Shown here: in pieces, positions 1-10,970 of the stretch
How the letters are laid out: every line of letters begins with the position of its first letter
How positions within the stretch are numbered: the stretch's first letter is position 1
NCBI GenBank assembly: GCA_028711575.1
Contig: JAQTSA010000004.1
Span: forward strand, 1 to 40,532
From: Candidatus Omnitrophota bacterium
Lineage (GTDB): Bacteria; Omnitrophota; Gorgyraeia; Duberdicusellales; 4484-171
Length of the DNA: 40,532 nt
Reading direction: 5' to 3'
Position numbers and translations under genes: made by a program
The notes under the pieces: generated by a model
What the model was told of the DNA's origin: nothing
Databases searched by the model: none
What the model saw: the letters and a program-made list of their open reading frames with translations, nothing else

Positions 1-2
1 GT

Positions 3-983
3 GATATGAGCTGGAAAAAAATTACGCATCCTTCAGAAGTAGTTGCTGTAGGCGATGAAATCGATATTATGGTTTTGGGCTTTGATCGGGATAAAGGTAA
101 AATATCGCTGGGTTTAAAACAGACAACACCCGATCCTTGGGAAGAAATAGATGAAAAGTTTCCGATAGATTCTTCAGTTAAGGGCCGGGTAACCAATATT
201 CAGAATTATGGTATTTTTGTTGAATTAGAAAAGGGTATTGAGGGTTTAGTACATGTAAGTGAAATTTCCTGGACAAAACGTTTTTTGAATTTACAGGAAA
301 TGTTCGCGATAGGTGATACCGTAGAAGCCGTAATTATTGGTTCAGAGCCTAAGGAAAGGAAAATATCTCTAAGCATTAAGAAGCTGGAATCGGATCCTTG
401 GCAGTCCGTAGATGGTCTGGTCACCATTGATGCTGTGGTTAAAGGTAATTTAATCGGTTATGGAGAAGGTTGCGCTTTTGTTGATCTTGTCGAAAATGGT
501 TTGGAAGGTGTTGTTTATAATGAAGATATTTCTTGGACAAAAAGAGTAACTCGGGCTCAGGAAATTTTAAAACGGGGTCATAGTTATGATTTTAAAGTCT
601 TAGGTGTTGATAAGGAACAAAGAAGAATCATTCTTGGAAGAAAACAGCTTCAGACCGATCCTTGGGAATCAATTATGGAAAAATTTCCGATAGATAGTAT
701 CGTTGAAGGCGAAGTTGTCAAAGTTACTAATTTTGGCGTTTTTGTTTCTATCGATGATGATCTGGAAGGTCTGGTTTTTTCCGGTGAAATTGACAAGGGA
801 AAAATGTCCGGCTTAAATCCAGGGGATAAATTGCAAGTAAGAGTTATTAAAATAGACCCCGGTACCGCGAAAATTGGTTTATCGACCAATGTCGATGGCG
901 AGACGGACTTTTCGGCTGAGCCGAATGATAATGAAGAATTGCTTGAAGATAATAATTACGGATCTGAAAGTGATGACGAGTAG
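3..983 (+). CDS. rpsA: 30S ribosomal protein S1, 3' part (5' end outside window)
   Basis: Repeated S1 domains (DPWEEIDEKFPIDSSVKGRVTNIQNYGIFVELEKGIEGLVHVSEISW; DISWTKRVTRAQEI). Frame is open to the window edge, and DMSWKKITHPSEVV reads as an internal S1 repeat. Confidence 0.95.
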   Translation, partial: DMSWKKITHPSEVVAVGDEIDIMVLGFDRDKGKISLGLKQTTPDPWEEIDEKFPIDSSVKGRVTNIQNYGIFVELEKGIEGLVHVSEISWTKRFLNLQEMFAIGDTVEAVIIGSEPKERKISLSIKKLESDPWQSVDGLVTIDAVVKGNLIGYGEGCAFVDLVENGLEGVVYNEDISWTKRVTRAQEILKRGHSYDFKVLGVDKEQRRIILGRKQLQTDPWESIMEKFPIDSIVEGEVVKVTNFGVFVSIDDDLEGLVFSGEIDKGKMSGLNPGDKLQVRVIKIDPGTAKIGLSTNVDGETDFSAEPNDNEELLEDNNYGSESDDE

Positions 984-1104
984 TTCTTTAGCTGTTGGTG
1001 GTGGATAGATTGTAGTTTTTTCGATAGAGCACCCCCTCCTTAGATTAAAAAAGTCTTTGACCTTTTGTTTTGCATGACAGGCACTGTATACGGGAGTTTT
1101 ATCT

Positions 1105-2304
1105 GTGGATAAGGAACTCAGTAAACTTATTGAAACCATAAAGAGGGATGCTGTAGATGTTATTCCTGAAAGTTCGCTTTTAGAAAAGGCGGCTTGTTCT
1201 GTTAAAGAAAATAAGCCTTTACGTTTAAAAATAGGTTTTGATCCGACAGCTAAAGACATTCATCTTGGGCATACTGTTCTTTTGAGAAAGTTAAGGAAAT
1301 TACAGGATTTAGGTCATCAGGTTGTTTTAATTATCGGTGATTTTACAGCCAAGATTGGAGATCCTTCCGGGAGAACGGTACTTCGTCCGGTACTAACCGA
1401 TTCACAAATAGCCCAAAACGCTCAAACTTATACCGACCAAACTTTTAAAATATTAGATATTAAAAGAACCGAGATCATTAACAATAGTGTCTGGTATAAG
1501 GATATGGCTGTTTCTGATTTTTTATCGCTTTTATCATCTTATACTCTGGCAAGAATTTTGGAGCGTGACGATTTTTCTCAACGGTTTAAGGAAAAAAAAC
1601 CGCTGACAATGTTAGAATTAGTGTATCCGTTAATTCAGGGGTATGACTCGGTAATGTGTAAGGCCGATATAGAGTTTGGCGGTACAGATCAAAAGTTTAA
1701 TCTTTTAGTCGGCAGAACGTTACAGGAAGTTTTTCATCAGCCGCCGCAGGCCATTGTTACTATGCCAATTTTGGTTGGTTTAGATGGTGTTAATAAAATG
1801 TCTAAATCCTTAGGTAATTATATCAGTGTTACCGAAGACCCCAAAGATATGTTTGGTAAGTTGATGAGTGTTTCTGACGAAGTTATGTGGGATTATTTTC
1901 GGCTTTTAACTGAAGAAGATATTCCTTCTTTACAAAAGATTCATCCCAAAGCGGCAAAACTGCATCTCTCTAAAACGATAGTGTCGCAGTATTATTCCCC
2001 AGAAGTCGCTGGACTCAAGCAGCAGGAGTTTGAACGGGTTTTTTCTGAACGAAAAGTCCCAAGTGATCTTTTAGAAGTTAGAGTTGGTTCAGAGCAGGGA
2101 GACATCGTTGAGCTCTTGGCTAAATCAGGCTTGGCAGCTTCTAAAAATGAAGCTCGAAGACTTCTAAATCAAGGCAGTATTTCTTTAGTAGAAAGCGGTG
2201 ATTGTTTAAATTCAATAATTATCGATTCTCCGGTTATAAATATTCCATCTCAGGGTGTTATTTTCAAGGTTGGTAAAAAGAGATTTGTGAGATTTAAGCC
2301 CTAA
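1105..2304 (+). CDS. tyrS: Tyrosyl-tRNA synthetase (GTG start)
   Basis: Class I signature region IGFDPTAKDIHLGHTVLLRKL, KMSKSLGNYI motif, C-terminal S4-like domain. Confidence 0.95.
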   Translation: MDKELSKLIETIKRDAVDVIPESSLLEKAACSVKENKPLRLKIGFDPTAKDIHLGHTVLLRKLRKLQDLGHQVVLIIGDFTAKIGDPSGRTVLRPVLTDSQIAQNAQTYTDQTFKILDIKRTEIINNSVWYKDMAVSDFLSLLSSYTLARILERDDFSQRFKEKKPLTMLELVYPLIQGYDSVMCKADIEFGGTDQKFNLLVGRTLQEVFHQPPQAIVTMPILVGLDGVNKMSKSLGNYISVTEDPKDMFGKLMSVSDEVMWDYFRLLTEEDIPSLQKIHPKAAKLHLSKTIVSQYYSPEVAGLKQQEFERVFSERKVPSDLLEVRVGSEQGDIVELLAKSGLAASKNEARRLLNQGSISLVESGDCLNSIIIDSPVINIPSQGVIFKVGKKRFVRFKP

Positions 2305-2337
2305 GTAAAAGCGGTTTGTTTTTAATCGATAAAATGC

Positions 2338-2365
2338 TTGCAATTTAAAGCTTGGTTGTTATAAT
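2338..2365 (+). promoter_or_regulatory. Putative sigma70-type promoter for the gap operon (TTGCAA-16-TATAAT)
   Basis: TTGCAA at 2338-2343 and TATAAT at 2360-2365 in the intergenic region upstream of gap. Confidence 0.5.
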
Positions 2366-2496
2366 AAAATTCCAAAAAAACTTCGCTAAAGCACAGCATT
2401 GAAAATTCCAAATAGTCAAAGTAAGGTTGGTTTTTAACTAATTGTAAATCGATAGAAGATTTTAAGTTTTTAAATAACAGAAATAAAAGGAGGTAG

Positions 2497-3498
<1,002 letters not shown>

Positions 3499-3511
3499 TA
3501 AGGGGTAAACT

Positions 3512-4690
3512 ATGCCTAAAAAATCTGTTAGAAATGTAGAAATAAAGGGTAAAAAAGTAATTGCCCGGGTAGATTTTAATGTGCCGCTTAATGATTCCGG
3601 TGCTATTACTGATGATGGCCGGATTCGAGCCGCGATAGAGACTATTAAATTAATTCTCGATAAGTCTCCGGCAAAGCTGATTCTTATGAGTCACTTAGGC
3701 CGGCCAAAAGGCCAAGTCGTAGAAAAGCTGCGGATGAACCCAGTGGCTCAACGGCTCAAAGAGCTGATTGGCGAAGACGTTCTCAAGTTGGATGATTGCG
3801 TTGGCCCTTTAGTGGTTTCTCAGATTACCCAATCTTGTGAGCGTGTTATCTTGCTTGAAAACTTACGTTTTCATAGCGAGGAAACAAAAGGCGATGAATC
3901 TTTTGCTGAAGAATTGGCCAGTTTAGCTGATGTTTATGTTAATGACGCTTTTGGGACAGCTCATCGGGCTCATGCTTCAACTACCATTATCGCTAAATTT
4001 CTTCCTTCCTGTTTGGGGCTTTTAATGGAGAAGGAAGTTTCTTTTTTATCGACGGCTCTTTCTCCCGAGAAACCTTATGTTGTTATTCTTGGCGGGGCAA
4101 AAGTTTCTGATAAAATAGAAGTTATTTCTAGTTTGATGAACAAGGCCGATACTTTAATCGTCGGCGGGGCAATGGCCTATACTTTTTTAAAAGCCGAAGG
4201 CCAACCTGTAGGCTCTTCAAGGGTAGAAGCCGATAAGCTTGACGTGGCTTGCGCGATTTTAAAAGAAGCTAAAGAAAAAAACGTTTCAATTGTTCTTCCG
4301 GTTGACCATCTCGTTGTAGATCGAATCGATAATCCTTCTTCAAAAAAAGTGCAAACTGTTATCACTGAAGGATTTCTAGGCGTTGACATTGGCCCGGCAA
4401 CGATTGAGTTATTTAAAGCTGAATTAAAGAAAGCAAAAACTGTTCTTTGGAACGGTCCTTTAGGTATATTTGAGCAGACCGATTACGCTCAAGGGACAAA
4501 ATCTATTGCGTTGTATCTAGGTGATTTATCAGGCGTAACAGTTATTGTTGGTGGTGGCGATTCGGCCGCGGCGGCAAAAGAGTTTAATGTCGCTGATAAA
4601 TTGTCTCATGTTTCTACCGGAGGAGGAGCTTCTTTGGAGTTCCTTGAAGGAAAAGAACTACCCGGTATTTCGGTGATTGCTGAAGCTTAA
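3512..4690 (+). CDS. pgk: Phosphoglycerate kinase
   Basis: RVDFNVPL, LMSHLGRPKG, VNDAFGTAHRAHAST, WNGPLGIFE, GGGDSAAA motifs. Confidence 0.97.
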   Translation: MPKKSVRNVEIKGKKVIARVDFNVPLNDSGAITDDGRIRAAIETIKLILDKSPAKLILMSHLGRPKGQVVEKLRMNPVAQRLKELIGEDVLKLDDCVGPLVVSQITQSCERVILLENLRFHSEETKGDESFAEELASLADVYVNDAFGTAHRAHASTTIIAKFLPSCLGLLMEKEVSFLSTALSPEKPYVVILGGAKVSDKIEVISSLMNKADTLIVGGAMAYTFLKAEGQPVGSSRVEADKLDVACAILKEAKEKNVSIVLPVDHLVVDRIDNPSSKKVQTVITEGFLGVDIGPATIELFKAELKKAKTVLWNGPLGIFEQTDYAQGTKSIALYLGDLSGVTVIVGGGDSAAAAKEFNVADKLSHVSTGGGASLEFLEGKELPGISVIAEA

Positions 4691-4726
4691 TTAATCAAAC
4701 ATTTTTTATATCAAGAGAGGAGAGTT

Positions 4727-5491
4727 ATGAGAAAATCTTTAATTGCCGGTAATTGGAAAATGCACAAAACAATTAATGAAGCTGTTCAATTGGTTACGGC
4801 TATTAAGAGAGAACTCGCGGACTATAAAGGTGCTGATATTGTTGTTTGTCCGGTCTATACGGCTTTAGCTTCGACTTTTGATGTTTTGATGGACACCGAT
4901 ATAGTTCTTGGAGCTCAAAATCTATTTTGGGAAACCCAAGGCGCTTTTACCGGCGAGATATCTCCGGTTATGATTAAAGATGCCGGCTGTGAATATGTAA
5001 TTATTGGTCATTCCGAACGAAGAAAATATTTCAATGAAACCGAAGAAACTGTTAATAAACGTTTAAAAGCGGCATTAGCTGTAGGTCTTATTCCTATAGT
5101 ATGTGTCGGTGAGACCTTAGAAGAGAGAGAAAGCGATAAGACTGAATCGGTCGTTAAATCTCAGTTAGAAGGCGGGTTTAAAGGGTTGCAGTCAATAGAT
5201 GTTTTGGATGTTGTTATTGCCTATGAACCGGTTTGGGCAATTGGAACTGGAAAAACGGCAACGCCGGAACAAGCTCAGAATGTGCATAACTTTATTCGTC
5301 AATGGGTCAAACAAAACTTTTGTGAAGATACGGCTGATAAAATGAGAATCATATATGGCGGAAGCGTCAAGCCTGATAACGCTAAAGACCTTATGTCTCA
5401 AGATGATATCGATGGCGCTTTAGTTGGCGGAGCGGCTTTAGATGTCGGATCTTTTTGCAGTATAGTAAAAAACTGCACTATTAGTCTTTAA
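4727..5491 (+). CDS. tpiA: Triosephosphate isomerase
   Basis: AGNWKMHKT, IIGHSERRKYF, AYEPVWAIGTGKTATPEQA, IIYGGSVKPDNA. Confidence 0.97.
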   Translation: MRKSLIAGNWKMHKTINEAVQLVTAIKRELADYKGADIVVCPVYTALASTFDVLMDTDIVLGAQNLFWETQGAFTGEISPVMIKDAGCEYVIIGHSERRKYFNETEETVNKRLKAALAVGLIPIVCVGETLEERESDKTESVVKSQLEGGFKGLQSIDVLDVVIAYEPVWAIGTGKTATPEQAQNVHNFIRQWVKQNFCEDTADKMRIIYGGSVKPDNAKDLMSQDDIDGALVGGAALDVGSFCSIVKNCTISL

Positions 5492-5507
5492 AACTGTGGA
5501 GTAACAA

Positions 5508-5825
5508 ATGTATAACTTAATTTTAGTGTTTCATATTATAATAGTGTTGTCTTTGGTCGTTGTAATTTTGATTCAGCGCGGCCGAAGCGGTGGGCTAGTT
5601 GAAGCTTTGGGCGGAGTTGAGTCTATTTTTGGTACTAAGACCAGCTCTTTTTTTGTTAAGGCTACTGTTGTTTTGGCAATTATGTTTTTTCTTTCCTCAA
5701 TGAGTTTGGCTTATTTATCAAAGCGGCAGGGTCGTTCGATAATTGAAACCTATTCCCAAAAACAAGAAAAAAATATATCACAGCCGGTAGAAACTGGCGA
5801 TGTTAGTTTGCCGGTATCAGAGTAA
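5508..5825 (+). CDS. secG: Preprotein translocase subunit SecG
   Basis: Two TM helices, VILIQRGRSGGLVEALGG...FGTKTSSFFVKAT; classic position after tpiA. Confidence 0.9.
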   Translation: MYNLILVFHIIIVLSLVVVILIQRGRSGGLVEALGGVESIFGTKTSSFFVKATVVLAIMFFLSSMSLAYLSKRQGRSIIETYSQKQEKNISQPVETGDVSLPVSE

Positions 5826-5861
5826 AAAAAGATACATAACTGCTTGGGCGGGTAAAATTTC

Positions 5862-5890
5862 TTGACATAAACTTTGCCGTATGCTAATCT
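5862..5890 (+). promoter_or_regulatory. Putative promoter TTGACA-17-TAATCT (TGC-extended -10)
   Basis: TTGACA 5862-5867, TGC immediately before TAATCT 5885-5890; the ATG of the TPR gene follows at 5899. Confidence 0.6.
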
Positions 5891-5898
5891 AAAAAAAG

Positions 5899-6735
5899 AT
5901 GAAACGTCTTTTAATAATCTTAGTTTTATTTTTCTTTCCCTTAACTTTCATTCACGGTGAGCCGGCTGTAAAGGTAGATGTTTTTAAACAACAATCTAGA
6001 GCTTATCGTCAGGAAGGTTATAAGCTTCAATCGCGAGGCGACTTGCAGGGAGCATTGCCTTTTTATCAGAAGGCGATGGAAATGGACCCTTCTTATGTTG
6101 AGGCGATTAATGATGTCGGCGTTGTTCTTGAAGCTTTAGGCAACCAGGAAGGCGCTCTTAACATGTACAAACAAGTACTTGAAGTTGATTCCAATTATTT
6201 GCCGGCTTATACTAACTTGGCTTTCCTTTACGAAAAGCGCGGTGATATTAAAAATGCTACTTATTATTGGAAAAAAAGGTATCAACTTGGTAAAGCCGGT
6301 GACTATTGGACCGAAGTGTCTCGTCAGCACCTTTTGAAGTTGGGTACATATCCTGAAGTGCGCAAAGATATTATGGAAGAGAGCGCTCAGATGATTTCTC
6401 GGGAAGTAGTCTATAAACGGGAGCAAGAGCGCCTGCAAAGAATCGAAGAGGCAAGTTTACATTATAATATTGGCGCTGAACTGATGGCTCGGGGTGACTA
6501 TTCTCAAGCAGTAAAAGAGTTAGAGACGGCTCTTTCAATCAGTCCTCCCGACAATGAACTAAAACAAAAAATAGTCGAAATGCACAAAAAAGCTGATATT
6601 CTAAATACCAAAGATTTGGCTATGATTAATACACAGGAAGCTTTAAATTTAATCGCGCAGGATAATTTCCTTTCCGCCGGAGAAAAGCTTAAAAATGCTC
6701 TTTCTGCAGTTTTTCGTATTGCTAAGGACCAGTAG
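5899..6735 (+). CDS. Exported tetratricopeptide-repeat protein
   Basis: N-terminal signal peptide (MKRLLIILVLFFFPLTFIHG) then TPR motifs (GDLQGALPFYQKAMEMDPSYVEAINDVGVVLEALGNQEGALNMYKQVLEVDSNYLPAYTNLA). Confidence 0.85.
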   Translation: MKRLLIILVLFFFPLTFIHGEPAVKVDVFKQQSRAYRQEGYKLQSRGDLQGALPFYQKAMEMDPSYVEAINDVGVVLEALGNQEGALNMYKQVLEVDSNYLPAYTNLAFLYEKRGDIKNATYYWKKRYQLGKAGDYWTEVSRQHLLKLGTYPEVRKDIMEESAQMISREVVYKREQERLQRIEEASLHYNIGAELMARGDYSQAVKELETALSISPPDNELKQKIVEMHKKADILNTKDLAMINTQEALNLIAQDNFLSAGEKLKNALSAVFRIAKDQ

Positions 6736-7041
6736 CTTTAATACGAGCCTTTTTGTTCATTCTTTGTTTGAGCTAAAAAAATAAATTCGTATCACGTCTT
6801 TTGATTAATAATTACTAAAAGAAAGGGCAAAAGCTCTAAGGTTTGTAAAGTCGGGTATATATAAGTAATGTTAACCATTTAATCCCTCTAATTTTTGGTT
6901 GTTTTTTAAAGATATTTAGTAATGACAATCTTTTTCAAGGAGCTGATTTCTAGTAGCTAGGCACGTCTTATTCACTAATCCGGTAAAAATCCAACTGTTT
7001 TCAGTTTTAAATTTTAAACTTTAAATTTTAATTTTAAATTA

Positions 7042-9546
7042 ATGTCTAAAAAAGTAATTTACCTTGTTGACGGGACTTCGATTTGCTATCGTTCGTTTTA
7101 CGCGATAAATCTGTCTAATTCTAAGGGCGTTGAAACCGGCGCGGTTTACGGATTTTATCAGACGATTCAAAGGATCATAACTCAAAAAAAACCGGATTAT
7201 TTAGCGGTTTGCTTTGATGTGTCTCGTAAAACACTTCGTCATGATAAGTTCGAGGATTATAAGGCGACAAGGTCTCCTTTGCCTGAGGGGCTAAAGGCTC
7301 AGATACCTGTTATTAGGGATATGGTTAAGATGATGGGCTTAAAGATAGTCGAACAAAAAGGTTTTGAAGCTGATGACGTAATCGCGGCTTTAACTAAAAA
7401 AGCTTTAGACGATGATCTCGATGTGGTGATTGTCAGCTCTGATAAAGATTTTTGTCAGTTACTTAAAGACCGGCAAGTCGCAATTTATAATCCCAATAAA
7501 GACCGGATGATTACTGCTGTCAGTTTTTTAAAAGATTATGGGTTCCAACCGGAAAACATAATCGATTATCTGGCTTTGATGGGCGACAGTTCTGATAATA
7601 TCCCCGGCGCTAAGGGTATCGGAAAAGTTGGCGCGGCTAAGTTAATAATTAAGTACCGGACTATTGAGAATATCTTTGATAATCTCGAATGCCTCCCTAC
7701 AAAAACAAAAGCTTTGTTAGAAGCAAGCCGTGATACCGTTGTTTTGAGTAAAGATCTTGTTACGTTGATGGACCCGGAATTAGCAGTTGATTCCAATAGT
7801 CTGACCTTAGGCTCAGTCGATAACGAAGCCCTTTTCAAACTGTTTACGGATTTAGAGTTTAAAAAGCTGATAAAGACTGTTTCTCATCAACCGCCGGCCA
7901 TAAATTTACCTTTTAAAAAAGACATACCGCGATCATTTTTACAATCTAAAAACAAAAAGTTTTATTATTTTTTCAAACAGGGGATTTTTTATGTCTATGA
8001 TGAAGATACTGAAGCGATCTATCAAACTGATTTAAAGGACTGTTCTCAGTTTCTCAGAGATGAAACCGTCCTTAAAGTGACATACGACATAAAAAAACAG
8101 CTTATTGAAAATAAAGATATTATTGTTAAGGGCCAGTGTTTTGACGTTAAAATCGCGGCTTACCTTATAGACTCTTCTTTAACTGATTATAGTCTGGATT
8201 CTCTTGATAGCCGCTATATCGGCGAAATGAGCAAAGAAATACCGGACAATTTTTATCCTTATTATATCAACCGTCTCTATCAGTTTTTATCAGTAAAATT
8301 AGAGGAAAATAATTTGAATTACCTTTTTTATGATATTGAAATGCCATTACGCTTTATTTTGGCTGATGTTCAGCGCCGGGGCATAGCTGTTGATCTTAAA
8401 ATTTTAGAATCACTTTCCGGCAAATTAAAGTCACGGATTGCCAGTGTTAAAGAAAAAATATTTTCAATTGCCGGGCATGATTTTAACCTTAACTCTCCGG
8501 CTCAGGTTCAATTAGTTTTATTTGAAGAACTAAAAATTCCGCCGGTTAAAAAAACTAAGACCGGTTTTTCGACCGGCGAGGACGTGCTTGAGGCGTTATC
8601 AAAAAATTATCCTATCGCTGCTCTTTTGCTTGAATACCGTCACTTAAACAAATTGTTTGGTACTTATGTCGCGCCGTTGATCGATATGGTTTCCAATTCT
8701 CAGGGGCGGTTGCACGCGGCCTTTAACCAGACCGCGACTCAAACTGGCAGGTTGTCGTCGTCTTCTCCTAATTTGCAAAGCATTCCCGCTCGGGGAGAAT
8801 TTGCCGATTACTTAAGGCGGGCTTTTGTATCCGATTTTAAACCGGGATTTATTTTAGCTTGTGATTATTCTCAGAACGAATTAAGAATCCTTGCTCATTT
8901 TTCTTTGGATAAACTGCTAAAAGAGGCTTTTGTAAAAGATTGGGATATCCATACCTTTACGGCCTCCCTTTTATTCGGAGTTAACGAAGATTCGGTAGAT
9001 ACTAATCAGCGTAACCTGGCTAAGCGGGTTAACTTTGCGATTATTTATGGAATGAGCGCTTATGGATTGTCCCGGGAGTTAGCGATTAGTCCGCTTGAAG
9101 CTAACGCTTTTATTAACGATTATTTCCAGCGTTATTCAAAAGTTAAAAACTATATTGAAAGTATTTATAAACAAGTTAAAAAGACCGGGTTTGTTCGTAC
9201 CGTTTTAGGCCGGATTCGTTATTTGCCGGATTTTAACAGTTCCAATCATCAGTTAAGAGAGTTTGCTCATCGTCAGGCGGTTAATACTCCGATCCAGGGA
9301 TCTTGTGCTGATTTGATTAAGTTAGCGATGGTTAAGATCTTTCGAGAATTTGCTAAAGAAAATCTTCAATCAAAGCTTATTATCCAGATCCATGATGAAT
9401 TAATTTTTGATGTTCCGCAAAACGAGCTTGAGCAAGTTATCGAAATCGTCCAAAGGAATATGGAACATAGTTTTAAACTGAAAGTCCCTCTGAAAGTTAA
9501 TGTTAAGTACGCGAAAAATTGGGGTGATATCAAAGGTTATGAGTAA
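7042..9546 (+). CDS. polA: DNA polymerase I; 5'-3' exonuclease and polymerase domains, 3'-5' exonuclease-like middle domain degenerate
   Basis: N-terminal FEN-like DG..YRSFYA, GFEADDVIA, GDSSDNIPGAKGIG; C-terminal DYSQNELRILAH, RNLAKRVNFAIIYGMSAYGLS, QIHDELIFDVP. Confidence 0.95.
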   Translation: MSKKVIYLVDGTSICYRSFYAINLSNSKGVETGAVYGFYQTIQRIITQKKPDYLAVCFDVSRKTLRHDKFEDYKATRSPLPEGLKAQIPVIRDMVKMMGLKIVEQKGFEADDVIAALTKKALDDDLDVVIVSSDKDFCQLLKDRQVAIYNPNKDRMITAVSFLKDYGFQPENIIDYLALMGDSSDNIPGAKGIGKVGAAKLIIKYRTIENIFDNLECLPTKTKALLEASRDTVVLSKDLVTLMDPELAVDSNSLTLGSVDNEALFKLFTDLEFKKLIKTVSHQPPAINLPFKKDIPRSFLQSKNKKFYYFFKQGIFYVYDEDTEAIYQTDLKDCSQFLRDETVLKVTYDIKKQLIENKDIIVKGQCFDVKIAAYLIDSSLTDYSLDSLDSRYIGEMSKEIPDNFYPYYINRLYQFLSVKLEENNLNYLFYDIEMPLRFILADVQRRGIAVDLKILESLSGKLKSRIASVKEKIFSIAGHDFNLNSPAQVQLVLFEELKIPPVKKTKTGFSTGEDVLEALSKNYPIAALLLEYRHLNKLFGTYVAPLIDMVSNSQGRLHAAFNQTATQTGRLSSSSPNLQSIPARGEFADYLRRAFVSDFKPGFILACDYSQNELRILAHFSLDKLLKEAFVKDWDIHTFTASLLFGVNEDSVDTNQRNLAKRVNFAIIYGMSAYGLSRELAISPLEANAFINDYFQRYSKVKNYIESIYKQVKKTGFVRTVLGRIRYLPDFNSSNHQLREFAHRQAVNTPIQGSCADLIKLAMVKIFREFAKENLQSKLIIQIHDELIFDVPQNELEQVIEIVQRNMEHSFKLKVPLKVNVKYAKNWGDIKGYE

Positions 9547-10969
9547 AAAACCGCAACTAAAAGTTCTCTTTGCTTCTTCGGAAGTTTTTCCTTTTGCTAA
9601 AACCGGAGGCTTAGCCGATGTTAGCTCTGCTTTACCTAAAGCTTTAACTCTTCTTGGCTGTCAGGTTGCTGTTTGTATGCCGATGTATAAGAATATTGTC
9701 GCTGATGATTTAAAGATTGTTAATTCGTCAGACCGAGTTTCTTACGCTCATTGCAGCCGCTCGGGAGTTGATTATTATTTTATTATTCATGATGATTTTT
9801 TTAAGCGATCAGGAATTTACGGAGAAGCTAATCTTGATTACACGGACAATCTTGACCGTTTTTCATTCTTTTCCCAGGCGGTCTTAGAATTAGCGAAAGA
9901 ATTGAACTTTTCTCCCGATATTGTTCATATAAATGACTGGCAAACTTGTTTAGTCGCTGTCTATTTAAAAACTCTATATGCCAAAGACGGTTTTTTAAAT
10001 CGCGCTAAAACAATCTTAACTATACATAACCTGGCTTACCAAGGTATTTTTGAGCGGAATCAGTTTAAATCTATAGGGTTGCCGCAAACATATTTTTCCC
10101 AGAATTGTTTTGAGTTTTACGGTAAAATTAATCTTCTTAAGGCCGGAATAATTTTTTCTGACATTGTAAATACAGTAAGTCCCAGCTATGCCCGAGAGAT
10201 TCAGACAAAAAGACATGGCTGCGGATTAGAAGGTGTTTTGCGTAATCGCAAAGCTGACCTTTACGGAGTGATAAACGCGATTGATTATGATATCTGGAAT
10301 CCGGCGGCTGATAACTTTATTTATAAAAAATATAGTAAAGACAAACTCGCCAATAAAGCGGTTAATAAAGCCTTAATCCAAAAAGAATTAAACTTAAAAG
10401 TCGATTCTAAGGAAACCCTTTTTGGTATGGTTACAAGGTTAGCTGAACAAAAAGGCCTCGACATTCTCATAACGTCTTTAGCCCGGGAACTCAATCGTAT
10501 TCAGTTGATAATCATCGGGGTCGGAGAAGTTCTTTATCATGAAAAGTTGAAGCGGTTAGCTGAAAAGTTTCCTCATCGTTTTTCGTTTAATGAAACATAT
10601 AATGAAGATTTAGCGCATAAAGTATACGCGGCAAGTGACTTTTTTTTAATGCCTTCCCGGTTTGAACCTTGCGGATTATCTCAGATGATAAGCTATAAAT
10701 ACGCGACTATCCCTCTGGTTCATCATACCGGTGGCCTTATCGATACGGTTGCCGATATCGAAAGCTCGGGTGGAGGGATTGTTTTTAAAAAATATGATTC
10801 AAAGAGTTTAAGTTTTGCTTTTGAGCGGTCATTGGCCTTGTCAGGTAATAAAAATGAAATTTTAAAAATAAGACAAAAAATCGCCGGCTATAATTTTTCT
10901 TGGCAAAAAACTGCTAAAGAATACTTGGAGTTATACAAAAAAGCAGAGCGATTAGAGGTTTCTTTGTAA
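9539..10969 (+). CDS. glgA: Glycogen (starch) synthase, GT5
   Basis: LFASSEVFPFAKTGGLADV at the N-terminus, HINDWQT, TIHNLAYQG, MPSRFEPCGLSQMISYKYATIPLVHHTGGL. Start moved to ATG 9539, overlapping the polA end by 8 nt. Confidence 0.95.
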   Translation: MSKKPQLKVLFASSEVFPFAKTGGLADVSSALPKALTLLGCQVAVCMPMYKNIVADDLKIVNSSDRVSYAHCSRSGVDYYFIIHDDFFKRSGIYGEANLDYTDNLDRFSFFSQAVLELAKELNFSPDIVHINDWQTCLVAVYLKTLYAKDGFLNRAKTILTIHNLAYQGIFERNQFKSIGLPQTYFSQNCFEFYGKINLLKAGIIFSDIVNTVSPSYAREIQTKRHGCGLEGVLRNRKADLYGVINAIDYDIWNPAADNFIYKKYSKDKLANKAVNKALIQKELNLKVDSKETLFGMVTRLAEQKGLDILITSLARELNRIQLIIIGVGEVLYHEKLKRLAEKFPHRFSFNETYNEDLAHKVYAASDFFLMPSRFEPCGLSQMISYKYATIPLVHHTGGLIDTVADIESSGGGIVFKKYDSKSLSFAFERSLALSGNKNEILKIRQKIAGYNFSWQKTAKEYLELYKKAERLEVSL

Positions 10970-10970
10970 T

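Noticed and set aside
879-1259. 126-aa minus-strand ORF across the rpsA-tyrS gap
   Set aside because: Overlaps conserved parts of both flanking genes and shows no family-like motifs.
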